A stretch of DNA of 64,000 bases from Mallotus nudiflorus (GCA_947683625.1 CANTUR010000279.1:2698501-2762500), one strand, 5' to 3'; shown: positions 10,427 to 23,125, counted from the first letter of the stretch. The notes: generated by a model not told the origin, from the sequence alone. Numbers and translations are program-made.

Positions 10427-13400
10427 TTAGTTGAGATTGAGCATCTGTTCAATGCCACCAAGGTTTAAGCTGGAACTGAGTTTCTCAATAGGATTCACCT
10501 TAAGGACAGGATCTGGTGTAGGCATCCACATCTGTGCGACCACCTGTTCTTCACTCCATTCATCTATTTCCTCTTCACTCTCTTCAATTTTCTCTGCATC
10601 AATATCCATTATTCATGCTAGATGAATACATTAACAGTAGCTTTGTATGTGTGTGTATATATATATTATCATAATCCTAATATATTGATATTAAAAATTT
10701 AGGAACAAAACATCTTAAGATCCCTGCACTTTTTTATTTTCTTTCAACTGATTTTTACTGAATTTTTACCTTTAATTAAGTCCTCAAGTTTTTTTTTTTT
10801 CTAATTTTTATATCCTTAACTTGATGTCTATTAAATTTCAATAATTTTTTCGTCAAATTATTATCACGCCATATTTTTTAATTTCGTTCGATAAGTCCTT
10901 AATGATTTATTACATTTAATTGAGTTATTAAACTTTTATTTTTCTAATTTTTACATCTTTTAGTAAAAATCTATGAAACACATTTCAATAACATTGTGTA
11001 ATGCAACTATTTAATGAAATTTATACCATGTAAAATGTTTTTTATTTATAAATTTAAACTCAACTTGAGATTGGCTTATAAAAATTTGGGTTTCACTCGA
11101 ACTTAGCAAATTTTTTAATTTAATACTTTTAGTTATTTAGTTTTATATGTGATATAAGTTTTAAAAATTAAGTTAAATAAAAAAACTAAGTTAAATTTTT
11201 AAATAAATTTATTCTTAAATTTTATTGAGTTAATTTTTTATTTAATAGAATTAAGTTAAATTATTTCATAAATTTATCTTAAAAATTAATATGGCAAAAT
11301 ATTGAATTCAAGTTATACTTTATGTTATTCAAATTTTATGGTACTATATTAATGTATAGTATATATAAAATAAATTTATAAATCAACGGGTATTGATATA
11401 TAAATATTTTGATAAAAATGTGAAGTTAGCAATGTGAACATTTATAATTATATTATCAAAATTAAAATTTATATTATTTAAATATAAAATCAAATAAACT
11501 AAAAATATTAAATTAAAAATAAGCTAAATTCAAGTTGAACTCGAGTCTTATGAGCTAATCTCAAGTTGAGTTTAAATTTACAAATTAAAAAAAATTAAAT
11601 GGTATAAATTTCATCAAATAGTTGTATTATACAATATTTACTGGCATGTATTTCATAAATGTCTATTAAGGATATAAAATTAGAAAAATAAAAGTTCAAG
11701 TTCTCAATTAAATGTAATAATTTATTAAGAACCTATCGAATGAAAATTAAAATGTTCAACTTGAATTTAACGGAAATTCTATTCAAATTTAACGGACGTC
11801 ATATTGAGAATGTAAAAATTAGAAAAATAAAAATTTAAAAACTTAATTAAAGGTAAAAATTCAGTAGAGATCAATTGAAAGAAAAGTAAAAAGTTCAGGG
11901 ACCTTAAGATGATTTGTTCCAAAAATTTACCTTAGAAATTTTATGTTAAATTAGGTTCCATTTTAGACACATATTATCTTATGACAACTATTAATACATA
12001 TATAATAATATTTTTAAAACTAATTATATATATATATATCTATCGAGTTTTAACTCACAAAACTACATATAGTGGCGAATGAGACACGTGAATTGTGTTT
12101 GTAACATATTATATTTAAATTCTCTTTTTATATTTTTATTAGAAGTGTATGTTAAATTATATAATGATAAAAAATTATGAACCATTACTCTTTTGTTAAT
12201 TTTCAGAAATGTTACAAACACAATTCACGTGTCTCATTCGCCACTATATGTAGTTTTGTGAGTTAAAACTCGATATATATATATACTTAAATATATAAAA
12301 TTATTTCATTTTTTATTTAAGTAATATACTTTCAATTTATTTCAACCTTTACTAATATTAATTTCTAAATTTGTAATTTTATGTTTTATCAAAATATTTA
12401 TATATAAATATCTATAAAAATTCATTTTGCACATGTAATATTAAATGCAACCATATATATAAAATTTAAATGGCAATATATTTTAATTTTAATTTTAATA
12501 TTTTATTATATTAATTATTAAAAATATGAGTAAAAATAACAAGTTGTTATAACGAATTTGATAAAAAGATTATTCTATGTAAAGAAATTGGTTTGTACCT
12601 AGATTTGAATTCATAGGAGCCAATTGTCCTGTTTCAGTAGATTGAACCAAACTTTGAGTTATTATTTGCTCAAACTCATATTTACTCCAACTGGGTACCA
12701 TTGTTGTGTTTTCTTGCATATTCTGCTGTTGTTGTGTTAAATGGAGCTGCCTTAATCTATTTACTTCTGCTTTATTCTTCTCAATCTCAGCTGCAAAAAT
12801 AAATTACTTTATAATTATTAGAGACATTCAATCTTACATTTCATTTGTAAATATTTTATATATTTGTATCATAAAGATGGAAAGGGGGAGAGAAAGAGTT
12901 TCTTTGTAAGTAATTACCATCTTTAAGTGACTTGTTCTTGGCACGAGCAGACACTTCCTGTTTTAACCTTTTTTGCTCCATTTGTAACAAGCCTTGTTGG
13001 TTTCTAAACATTAGTACTTGGGGATGGAGAACTGCTATTTCACCCTTTACAGTTTTAAATAGAAAATAAAACATATATAGTTAGAACGCTATTCACACAC
13101 ACATATATATATATATATACAAAAGTAAATTACACTTTCTCCCTCCTTTTATTTGAAAATTATTTTTTTCACTTTTATTCTGCTAAAAAACTTTACTTAT
13201 TCTCTTAATTTTGCATTAATTTTGATGATGCACCAAATATCCCATGTGGGATAGGAGATAAGGGACTTGGGTTACAGGCTCAAGTTTCCTCTCTTCCCCG
13301 TACTGCCAATCCATGTCAAATATATAGTAAATTTAGGCGTTCTAATAAAAACAAATCCTATTTCGACTATTATCTTCTCCATTACTATAAAACTTCCTTA

Positions 13401-14506
13401 TTAAAGGGTAAAACCGTACAGTGTGTGGTTCCCTAAACTAAAACGGATAATACCTCACTAGTGAGTTTACCATGTAAAAATTTATATTTTAAGGTCATAT
13501 TTAGCTAGAACTATATATATATATATATGTATATATATATAATGAATAAAACTGGTCCCCAAACTAAAATGGATAATAACTCACTATGTGAAAATTTATA
13601 TTTTAAGGTCATATTTAGCCAGAAAAAAAAAATATGTATATAATTAATTAATTAAATCATTAAAAGTGAATATAATGAAATTCTTGGTTATTATCTAAAC
13701 TTTAAACCTAGAATAACTATAAAAAAAAATTAAACTGTTTGATTTTATTAAATATAGAGGATTAAATTATTAATTTTTATAAAATAAACGGACTAAATTA
13801 TTTTATTTAATAGAAAGCCGAAATTTTAATAGAAGGATTAAAATAATGATAAAAGAAAACCAAAGGGAAAAAATTGATTTTAATTTAAAAAAGAAAAGAA
13901 CATAAAGAGAAAATATAATTTACTCTAATTATAAATATGAGAAATAAAGAAAGAGATCCCATCACCTCTAAAGCTTGTGCTTTTCTTTCCATTTCAGTGA
14001 CATAATGAAGCTTCTTCATTCTAGATTTTTGGGCAGAAACTCGGTTGGAAATAATTCTACAAAAAAAAAAAAGTTTCAAATAAAATTTATTAAAAGAAGA
14101 CAGAAAAAATAAATAAATAAATAAATAAATAAAAGCACATGGATTATGAAATTTACCGTTTAAGCTTTTTGGGATCCATTTTGGGGTCTAGTTGGTTGCG
14201 CCCCGATCTACCGGACACATTCTGAATTTGGATAGGATAGTTGTTGGGAATGGGAGTCACATAGGTATCAAGATTCTCGTATGGCTCTGGATATAATTCT
14301 TGATACTTTTGGTGATTATTTTCAGAAGAAAATAAAGGAATCCTGCTTCTACTACACCCATCTTGGTCGATAAAGTGAGATTTTTTCCACCCTTGAAATG
14401 AACTAGGGAGCGTTGATGGAGGCATACTGCAAGGCCTCACACCAACAGTCTTTTTAGGCAAAGCTGATAATTCTTCAAAGTTGCTCCTTTCATTCAATCT
14501 CTCCAT
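10427..14506 (-). CDS. bZIP transcription factor, five coding exons
   Basis: The model on the minus strand is 14506-14157, 14056-13966, 13044-12918, 12790-12599 and 10593-10427. All introns are GT-AG, all phases agree, and the result is 308 residues. The basic region (about residues 112-133) contains NRVSAQKSR, the N-x7-R signature of DNA-binding bZIPs. The heptad dimerisation region follows to about residue 178, then a helical stretch (AEIEKNKAEVNRLRQLH) and a Gln run. The N-terminal 110 residues are Ser/Pro-rich and probably disordered; the last exon is acidic (EESEEEIDEWSEE). An acceptor AG just before the ATG implies a 5' UTR intron. The basic and zipper sequence recalls the plant VIP1/bZIP34-type group, but I cannot name an orthologue. 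It should be a nuclear DNA-binding dimer. If the last splice is wrong, translation runs on to a stop at 12570-12572 (262 residues). Confidence 0.85.
10702..11920. mobile_element. Mutator-like element with long TIRs in the bZIP last intron (1219 bp)
   Basis: The left end GGAACAAAACATCTTAAGAT and the reverse complement of the right end GGAACAAATCATCTTAAGGT start inverted repeats that remain alignable, with gaps, for roughly 330 bp (10702-11030 against 11590-11920). Both flanks are AAAAATTTA (10693-10701 and 11921-11929), a perfect 9-bp target duplication diagnostic of Mutator-type insertion. The roughly 560-bp centre is AT-rich and noncoding, so this is a non-autonomous element. It makes up more than half of the 2.0-kb intron. 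Confidence 0.85.
12041..12275. repeat. Foldback with perfect 67-bp arms in the bZIP intron
   Basis: Positions 12041-12107 and 12209-12275 are exact reverse complements over all 67 bases, separated by a 101-bp AT-rich spacer. Each arm contains the G-box core CACGTG. Both outer sides run into TA repeats, which could have been a TA-type target. It may be a young MITE or a hairpin RNA source. It is transcribed with the bZIP pre-mRNA if the gene model is right. Confidence 0.9.
13428..13623. repeat. Direct duplication in bZIP intron 2
   Basis: A block reading CCCTAAACTAAAACGGATAA and extending to AAGGTCATATTTAGC occurs at about 13428-13512 and again at 13555-13623 with small differences. The two copies are separated by a TA-rich run. 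Confidence 0.8.
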
Positions 14507-15480
14507 ACCTGTAAAATAAGGAAACAAATCCGACGACGATTAATATTAAAGGAAGTCTACTTAATTCTTTCTCACATATAATGAAATAATGAAGTTGGCT
14601 ACGTTGTAAATTTAGAGAGAATATATATATATGTATATATATATCAAAGATACCATATATGACTGCCCCATGCATAATTATGTTCCATTTCCTATAATTT
14701 TTTAAATTTTTTTTTATATTTAATAATTACAATAGCTCCAATTAAATTAGAATTCGAGTTAAATGGACCTATAAAAAGAATAAAATTCTTACAACATATA
14801 TTTTTTTATATATAAAATTTAAATTAAAAATTTTGTTTAATAAAAATTAAAATTTCATAGAGAGAGAGAGGGGAACATAGATACATGGGCCACCAACCAA
14901 ACAATATGGATAAAAAATACACATTTATTTCATAGAAAAAAAAAATGAATTCCCAGCATTTGAAAGGATTATATTGGTCAATTTATTTACTTTAAGAGAT
15001 AATTGATGCGTTTTAAATTTGCAATTATCGTTGCATATTGACTTATATCCTTCAGAAATGGAAATGGAATCCATTTTTTTTTTATTATAATAGAAAAGTT
15101 AATGTAGCTGTCATTGATGTACTAATTCAAATAAACAAGAAAAAACGGACGAGCAAAACTGAATAAAAACCATGCATGGAACTTTAATTATTACAGTACA
15201 GTTAATCATTTGACCAAAATTAACCACGTGTACTAGACGACGTAAAGTTTAAAGTTTTTTAATCTACAGATATTTTTTTTACCAATATTATGCATGTTTC
15301 AAATATTGAATGAATTATTTTTTTTTTTTTATAAAAAAAAAAAAAAATTCACTGTGTACATTGTTTAATCTAGTTTGAAGTACTCGCTCAATGCTAGCTC
15401 ATGTCGTGAATGAAATTATATTTTTGGAGTCGCTGATTGATACACACATGCCCACACATTTGCAGTTCTTTAAATTTAAA
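14507..15480 (-). promoter_or_regulatory. Upstream region of the bZIP gene, with a G-box
   Basis: This stretch precedes the minus-strand start codon and contains no coding signal. The segment next to the ATG looks like a 5' UTR with an intron acceptor at 14509-14510. TA-rich runs lie at 14625-14645, a (GA)n run near 14860-14871, and a CCACGTG G-box core at 15224-15230. The transcription start cannot be placed from sequence alone. Confidence 0.4.
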
Positions 15481-16445
15481 AAATCTTATCACCTAAATTT
15501 ACAAATTAATTATTTTAAAATATAAAGTTAAAAATATAATTTGAAATAATAATATTTTAATTCTTGAAATTATATCATATTTGTAAGTCTTACAAGTAAT
15601 TCTCTTTATAATTAGATTCTATTAAGTTTTAAATATTTTTATTCAGTTCTATCCGTTAATGGAAGTAATTTTATATTAATTTATTTTTTATTTTTTTACA
15701 TTTTAATCTTAAAACTATATAATATCTCATTTTATATTTTAAATAAAGAATATATTTTATTTTTGTTTAAGATTTATTTTATTATTTTATTTTCATAATA
15801 ACTACGTAATTTATTAAAATAAAATAAAAAATGAAAAGTAAAAAATAATATTTGGAAAAATAAATTGAAAGAATCTTGAAAAATATAAATTAGGCAAAAT
15901 TAAGTAAAAATTTTATGCCATACATGTCATTAATGAGAAATTTTATAGGTGAAAAAATCATTTCTTGAAAGATGAGATAAAATTATCTTAAATTAATCAT
16001 ATTTAATAATAATGTATAAAATTATTAATTAGAGAAACATGTTCAGTAATTTGATTGTTCAAATAATTATTGTAAAATATTCAAATTTTAAAAATATGTT
16101 TAAAAAAATGTTTTGAATCTAATTCAAATCCAATTGAGTTTAATAATTATTTGAAATCTAATACAAAACTATAATATTGACAAAGAAAATTGAGTTTATC
16201 CTAATAGAAAATATTTATTCATTTATGATATAATAATTCAAATTTTATATCTAAAAATAATTTAGCATGCTAAATTAATTTTATTTGTGATTGTTCATAC
16301 AACTTCTAATTTAAGAAAATAGTTATTATGAAAAATAAACAATAAAATAAGTTATAAATAAGAATAAAAATTTAATTTATTTAAAATACAAATAAAAATA
16401 TATTGTGTAATTTCAAGACTAAAATGTTAAAAAATTAATTTTAAA
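15480..16445. repeat. Dispersed AT-rich repeat R1
   Basis: Long blocks such as ATTAGGCAAAATTAAGTAAA, then CTTAAATTAATCATATTT, then TTATTAATTAGAGAAA occur here and in the same order at 62985-64000. There is no coding content and the termini are undefined. Confidence 0.8.
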
Positions 16446-16467
16446 AGTTGACTAATGAAAAATTGAT

Positions 16468-17230
16468 CTAATGAAAAATTACTACTTGCCTATACTGCTC
16501 ACTAGTGCTCAAAAGAGAACTGGAATTATTTAATATAGGTGGAGTACTAGCCATCAGTGTCAAACAACCCTTGGCAACCAATATACCATTCTGATCCAAT
16601 AAGTCATGAATGTATTTATGTTGACCTAAAGAAGTTCCATTTGAAGTAGTATTAACCTCAATACCAAGAAAATAATGCAAGGGACCAATATTTTTTTTAT
16701 AGGAAATTCATATTTCAATTGTGAAAGAAAATATGCAAAAAATTCTTTTGAATTACCTATGACAATTATGTCAACGACATAGACCAAAATAGAGTAAATA
16801 TGAACCATGTCAAAGAATAAACAATGATGGATTAGCCTGAGAGGATTGAAATCTGAAACCAAAAAGAAAAGAGCTCAAGTGATTGAACTATTCTTAAGGA
16901 GTTTAATTGAGGCCATAAATAGAGCAGTGTAAAAGACATGCATGATCCAGTTTCTCACTATCAACAAATCCTTTAGGTTGTTCCCTATACATTTTTTCAT
17001 CAAGATGGCCATGAAGAAAGGCATTTGATATGTAAAGTTTTTCAATCTCCCATCTATTCAGGTTGTAAGAACAATAATCATCCGAATGGTAGTAGCCTTA
17101 ATGACTAAAGTAAAGGTCTCCTCATAGTTAATGTCAAATTGTTAATCAGATCCCTTGGCAACAAGTCATGCTTTGAACTGAGATATAGTGCCATTAAAAT
17201 TTCTTTGTATTTAGTAGACTTATTTATTTC
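16468..17230 (-). pseudogene. Copia B reverse transcriptase
   Basis: The translation contains ILVYVVDIIVIGN, where the catalytic YVDD box has become YVVD. It is followed by LSQLKYEFPIKK, then a frameshifted YFLGIEV and QHKYIHDLLDQNG, the usual order at the C-terminal end of Copia RT. Loss of a catalytic aspartate plus several frame breaks means it is dead. The N-terminal half can be followed rightward to about 17230. Confidence 0.75.
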
Positions 17231-17883
17231 CAACCAAATTAACATGATTAGGATGAGGAAAAACACTCCAACTTTGATTTATAACAAAGCTTGAATTTCG
17301 TCACTCATGGTAGTATGCCATTCTTTGTGTTTTATTGCTTGGTGAAACATTATTAGCTCAAGTGTATGAGTTGTGATTCAAGGATAAGAAGCAAAGTAAG
17401 CCTCTCAGTATTGCATTGTAGAGGAACATAACTACATAAAATGAGTTATATGAGGATTTATGGTTGGTGAAAGAATATCATATGATGATTATATTTGATT
17501 TAAGCCTGACAAAGTAGAGCAATTTGTAGTATAGATTGGAGAAATAGAATTAAAGTGATTGTTATCATTAGAGGTTTGAATAAGGGACAATTTACTTGGA
17601 CTTGGATTGGGTTATTGAGGTAAAAGTGTAACATTTAGTGAGGATAAGGCAAAACCTATAGTGGATAGAGAAGAGTGGTATAAAATTGGATTAGTAGAAA
17701 TAATAAGAGGCAAAGGATGATCAGAATTAGCAATACATTAAAGAAGTGAAGTTGAATGATCAACACTTATCACCTATAACCAGGACAAAGAATGTTGACT
17801 TTCAATTAAGATAAAGTATGAGGGAATTTCTTAAAAGGAAAAGAGGACCCATTCATTTGAACATGTCTAGCAATGTATATTTT

Positions 17884-19000
17884 TTAATTTTCAACATTAA
17901 GGCATCTATGACCAAAATGAGAAGGAGCAGGCCCTAAATAGACATATTCTTTGGTATGACAATTTAATTTATTTTTATGATATGGCCGTAGCAACAAAAA
18001 GATGGCACAACCAAAAATTTTAAATGGATTCATACCATATATAGAATAAAAATGTGATTTTCCATGAAGAACATTAATTGGTAATCCATTAATAAGATTT
18101 ATAGTCGTGTCAACAGAATATGGCCATAATCGAAAAGGAATTGAATTATAAGCAAGTAAGGTTAGACTGGTATTAACCAAATGTCTAATTTTTTTTTCAG
18201 AGGTACCATTTTGTTCATGTATATAAAGACATGCTATATGATGAATAATGCCTTAAGTTTGAAAATATTTATTTAATTTGTGGTACTCAACACCCCAATT
18301 AAAATGAAAATCTTTAATTTTGGTGGAAAATTGTGTTTCAAAAAGAGATTTAAAATTGATGAAAATATTATAAACATCACTTTTATTTTTCAAGAAATAT
18401 ACCTAGGTAATCGAGTATAATCATCAACAAACAACACAAAATAATGAAAATCCAAATTTGATAAAATTAGAGAAGGTCCCCAAACATCAGAATGAAGAAT
18501 ATCAAATGGTTTTAAACTTTTATGTTCAATAAGACCAAGAGGAATGTTTTCTAATTTTCCTAATAAATAAGAAGAACACTTTTCAGGATTAGACTTGGTA
18601 AATGTTGGAAGATCATTATCCTTAAGAATTTTTGCTAAAGTGCGATTCTATAGATGACTAAGATGAAAGAGCCAAACATTAAAAGGAATAAATTTAGTTA
18701 GGAGAGCTTGATACTTCTAGACATTTGTTAATACAAATAGACCATTTTCATTCATGCACCATAAGAGTTGTTGCTTTGTCTTCTAGTCCTTAATAAGAAA
18801 GAAAGAAGGCTAAAATTCAAAATGCAATGATTATCATTATAAGATTTTGAAACAGAAAACAACGGTTTTGTAATATGTGGGACATGTAAGATTTCGTAAT
18901 AGATAAAGACTTTGACGAGCGATAAATAGTATAATTTCACTACTACAATTAATGAAGTATATGTTCCATGTTTAATGGAATTCAAGATACAATAAAACAA
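17884..19000 (-). pseudogene. Copia B integrase with GAG-pre-integrase segment
   Basis: Between 18180 and 17884 the translation reads NLINGLPINVLHGKSHF and KIFGCAIFLLLRP, followed by HTKEYVYLG and HFGHRCLN, which is the end of the Copia integrase core and linker. Core fragments (about 18500-18200) and the pre-integrase region (about 18650-19000) follow to the right in other frames. It is not translatable as one protein. Confidence 0.7.
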
Positions 19001-19392
19001 AAAAAATATTTAGTTACAATAGTAAAAGGCTATTTATACAAGATATGACCAAAGAAGAGACAACTATACATAATGAAATAAAGAAGAAAGATTTTCATCC
19101 GTATTAAATATACTATTGTTTTACTATATGAGATAAAATTAAAATTTCTTTTGAATTGATTAAACTCAAATACGTAATTTATATTACCCTGCTTATATAA
19201 CCTTAAAAAATACATTTCTCACCCCACTAAAAATCGTCAAACATGTATAAAAAACTTAAATAGATGTTTGTTGAAGCTCTCTTGAATGTTAGTTCCATGT
19301 GCTAGCCTAGCTATGCCTCAAACTTATAAATAGGCATGGCCAAGGTTCAAAAACTATTGGTTCTAGCTTAAAACCAATAGTTCATGGTAACT
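19001..19392. other. AT-rich spacer with a repeat shared with 59360-59465
   Basis: The block TTCCATGTGCTAGCCTAGCT followed by CCTCAAACTTATAAAT (about 19292-19332) has a near copy at 59430-59463. Beside it, 10-bp arms ACTATTGGTT/AACCAATAGT (about 19353-19383) form a small hairpin. No gene is visible. The repeat may be an end of a hAT-like element, but that is weak. Confidence 0.5.
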
Positions 19393-22300
19393 TATTGCGT
19401 TTAAAACCTGTATATGCACGGATCAGGAATGCCATTATAAAGAGTTATAGTTCCCTCAAGGATTGTATATTAACTACTACTATTTTGACTTATTATCTCA
19501 TTTATTAAAGTAAACGAAGTGATTTAGACAATATAAATATCAATCTAAGTGAATTAAACTAAAAAAAAAAATAAACAGAGAGCTCAAGTTTAGTTTCACT
19601 ATTCTTATCATATCATGAACATTTATTTATTAAACACTTTAATTTTAGTTAAGGTAATTTTTCTAAAATACTTAATGACTCTCTTGAGCACAATTAAGCA
19701 TGTTAATATTAAAGTTTAACTGCCATACCTCAAATTTGACTATCCCTAAAAAGGTCTGATGATGAAATGAATATGACTAAAGTCTGCTCGTTTGTAACAC
19801 CTCTGAAGTGTGCAACCTTAAAAAACCTAACTGACCCCACCAGTGTGCAAAATTGATCATCGAATCATTAAGTTATGCTCCGACCTTATGAAATATGAAT
19901 TATCGAAATAATGGGAGGTTTATTTTGAGAAAACTCCTCTCATAATACTTAGCTTGTCGGGGCAGTGTGTATTTCGTTAGACTGGGACCTAGCTTTGTGA
20001 AAAAATAGAAATTAATTTTGATAAAATGGACTTCAGAAACATGTTTGGAGGGCTCCAAAACCTCCAAAAGTGGTCTTGGAATGGTCCAACACAACTTGAG
20101 TATCAACGCATAGTGCTCAGAAGTGCTCATAAACACCCTTAGGTGTCATGTGCTAAAATTAAAATCGAATTTGTCAAAGCAGACTCCAAAAATGTGTCTG
20201 AAAGGCCTAAAAATACTAGGAACCAACTTTGGAACAACATGTGTAGAACCCAGGAAGAGCACGTATAGCGTCAAAGTGCGCGTGAAAAAGCGCACAAGAG
20301 CGTGTGACCACTCACACACTATATGTGGTCATGCACACTTGGCATGGCCACGTTCCATTCTACATATTTTTTCTACAAATAGACCCCTCTACACCCTATT
20401 TTGGGGGGGCGGGGGAGCAAGTGATGACACACACACACTCAAGAGTCAGTTCGATCAAAGGTGCGGGAAACCCTTTCCTATACAGTTTTTGCTCTCCTAC
20501 AACCTTTCCTTTAGGTTGTTAGATCCTTTTTTCCACTAAACCCAGCCTCATCTTTGTCAAAGAATGCTTCAAAGGTATATAGTCTAGTATCATTCTACAG
20601 TTATTTTGAACCTCTTAACGAGGAAAGCTTGATAATCTCTTAAAGCTAGAGCTTCAAAGTTCATACAAGCTAAGTCGAGTTTGAGAACCACACAATCATT
20701 TTAGCATGTTTATTTTACTTCACTACAGTTTATTTCATTGTCCCTAACATTTGGAAATATTGTTGTGCTTGTGTGATGAGACTGGCATTCTTGTATGCTA
20801 TGTGAATAATATATGTGTTATTATGCTCATTTTACATCATCACCCTGCATCCTCTACTTTTGAAATAATGAAGTCACATTGTAAATATCAATAATGTGAA
20901 AGGTTCATGCCCCGGAATAGAGTCATCATACTCTCGGTCTAGTGATGACCTCATGCATCCTTTATATTATCATCATTCACCATCATAGTATAAATAATCA
21001 CTGTAAGCATGATCATCCTATCATTCATTAAATAAGTTGTGTAAATGATTATGTTATCCTTGTAGAGCAGTCATATTAGATTTACTTTTATGCAATCCTT
21101 TTCTTTTCATATGTATTTTATCAGGAAAAGTGATGTAATAAAATTCTTAGCTTTATTATCCTATATTTTCTAATGTACTATGTGAATGCTATAAAAAATG
21201 TCATCACCAAAATTAGGGTGTTGCGGTAGCTATACATCAAATATCATATAATGAGAAATAGTAAAAAAGTATATGGGATCTCTTGAACTTGAAAATCTCT
21301 ATTAGGGGCAATACTCACTGAGTGACCCGATGTTGTCCCTTTCTTTTCCCAATTTTTTTAAAAATCGGGTGGCAACTCCATAAAATCAAAAGCGTCCCAT
21401 CCCCCCAAGACTAATCACTTATCCTTATTCAGTAAAGTTGTCATGTCCCTTAGAAATGAAAACACCAATAAAGACAAAAATAAAAAAAGAGAATACCCAA
21501 TCCAATCGCGAAGGTCACTCACATTAAACTACTCTCGTGATCAAGAAATTAATTAAAACTCATTGAGTTCCTTAAGTTTACCCTTCGAAGAGCTCACTTA
21601 CTCTCATGGTTGAGTGGTCTAAGTCTTATGAATCTTAAGCTAGCAAATTTCGCTAACTCTCATTAGTTAATTTACCCACAAACATGTAAAAAAACTAGTA
21701 AAGAATGTAAGCAAAAGATAAGTGCAATTTATAAAACTAATTGAAAATCAAATTAATAAAAAGACTTGTGTTTAATCATGTTATAAAATAGCTACTCCTA
21801 ACTAGACACTAAAAAGTGTTTAGCCATGTATAATTGTGGCAAAAATCATAAACATATTAAATAATAGAGATAAAGAAGAATGTATGAATAAATCTCTTGA
21901 ATCTTGTAGATCTTCATCAATTTTTATTGGTACTTGTTTATGGTTTTAAGAATTGCTCTAGGATAGATTGAATAACTTTAAAATCCCCTTTTATAAGAAA
22001 AACTTCATAGAAACTTGTTTGGCCCTTGAATTCCTAAGTCCTATTAAAAAAGGAAAACTTCTTTTAATTGACATGGCTGTGTCTCTTCCTGTGTTCTTCT
22101 AATTCTTTCCAGGATGACTTGGCACCCATATGTGCTTTACTTCAAGTCAATTTCCAAATCCTCACATGGCTTGCAACATGGCCATGCCATAGCCATGTTC
22201 AATCTTCATAAGTTCTTCTTAGGGGCAGTAGCACACAAGGTCTAGCACATGACCATGATGCATCTAGTATCACATGTTTCTTGAATTCCAGAAGTAGACA

Positions 22301-22628
22301 TGGCCCACATAATGGTCATGTCTCAAGTCCTATCCATAAGACTTTCTTTCTAGTGCATGGCATGGGCACACACATGCCCATGTCACTCAAATCCTTAACT
22401 ATTTGGATTTCCTTTTTAAGCTTTCCTACAAAAATGGAAATACTAATTAGTACTAAACATAAGCTCCTAATTAGACTAAAATTGAACAAAAAAAAATATA
22501 TAATCCTAACTAAAACTCTAAACTAAAATATTTCCTAACTAGACTTAAATTCTACCTAATTAATACTATTTAATTATTCATAATTCATTAAAATTCAACT
22601 AAAAAATATGTAAAAATTACACACATCA
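19393..22628 (-). repeat. Athila-like 3' LTR, interrupted by a solo LTR
   Basis: The segments 19393-19720 and 21529-22628 together (about 1430 bp) match 32828-34287 (1460 bp). On the minus strand the LTR starts TGATGTGTGTAATTTT right after a polypurine tract (22629-22638, GAGGGGAATT). A TATA box on the minus strand lies near 21990. The solo LTR 19721-21523 breaks it. Confidence 0.8.
19721..21523 (+). repeat. Solo LTR 1 (1803 bp) inside the Athila-like LTR
   Basis: It begins TGCCATACCTCAAATTTGAC and ends GGTCACTCACA. The flanks are TTAAC (19716-19720) and TTAAA (21524-21528), a 5-bp target duplication with one change; the host LTR continues on both sides. It is homologous to solo LTR 2 (26803-29240): the same start and AAAGGGTCTGATGATGAAA-like block, and the same GGGTGGCAACTCC-like motif near the end. 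A 138-codon open frame at 20123-20539 lies wholly inside the LTR and is not taken as a gene. Confidence 0.85.
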
Positions 22629-22638
22629 AATTCCCCTC
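22629..22638 (-). other. Polypurine tract of the Athila-like element
   Basis: The minus strand reads GAGGGGAATT immediately before the LTR start TGATGTGT. Confidence 0.65.
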
Positions 22639-22894
22639 AAAACAAAAAATCATTTTGAAAATTTAAAAACTACCTCAATTACAACCAAAGAATTGTAATT
22701 TCTAAGTTATGTAAATCGATAACACCGAGACTGAAAATTATTTACTAAAGAAAATTAGACAAAAACGCATCATATATGAACAATTTACTAATCATAACCC
22801 AAGCACTTAACTCTTTGAAATCCAATAAACATAACATTAAAAGAAGAGCATCAAGGCTTATAATTTTTCTTTGAAAAGCAAAAACTTAGTTATA

Positions 22895-23125
22895 AATGCA
22901 TTTTATGCTTCATTTCATAATGTCTCTTTTCTTTTCTTTTCTTTTTTGCTTTGATAAGTGCATTTTACACTCCATCTCATCATTTTTTTTCCTTTTCTTT
23001 TTGCTAAAAAACAAGTGCATTTTACGCTCCATCTCACTCTAAGTTTTTACAAAAAAAAAAATGGCAAGTGCATTTTATGCTCCATCTTGCTTTCTTTTTT
23101 TCTTTTTTGAATTACAAACCAAAAT
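22895..23125. repeat. Tandem repeat, about 55-bp unit, four copies
   Basis: Units begin with AAGTGCATTTTACGCTCCAT or close variants (near 22894, 22957, 23012, 23066) and end in variable T/C-rich tracts. The array lies in the 3' noncoding part of the Athila-like element. Confidence 0.8.

Larger units (their letters stand above)
16468..19000 (-). mobile_element. Truncated Copia retrotransposon B
   Basis: Minus-strand integrase and reverse transcriptase fragments occur in Copia order. No gag, RNase H or LTRs are recognisable. Both ends fade into AT-rich sequence, and stops and frameshifts are frequent. It is distinct in sequence from Copia A. Confidence 0.75.

Noticed and set aside
14490..14675. 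Upstream minus-strand frame reading into the bZIP start region
   Set aside because: A different frame from the bZIP and interrupted by a probable intron acceptor at 14509-14510; more likely 5' UTR.
20123..20539. 138-codon plus-strand open frame
   Set aside because: Lies wholly in solo LTR 1 and has no recognisable domain; it is a chance frame in a GC-richer part of the LTR.
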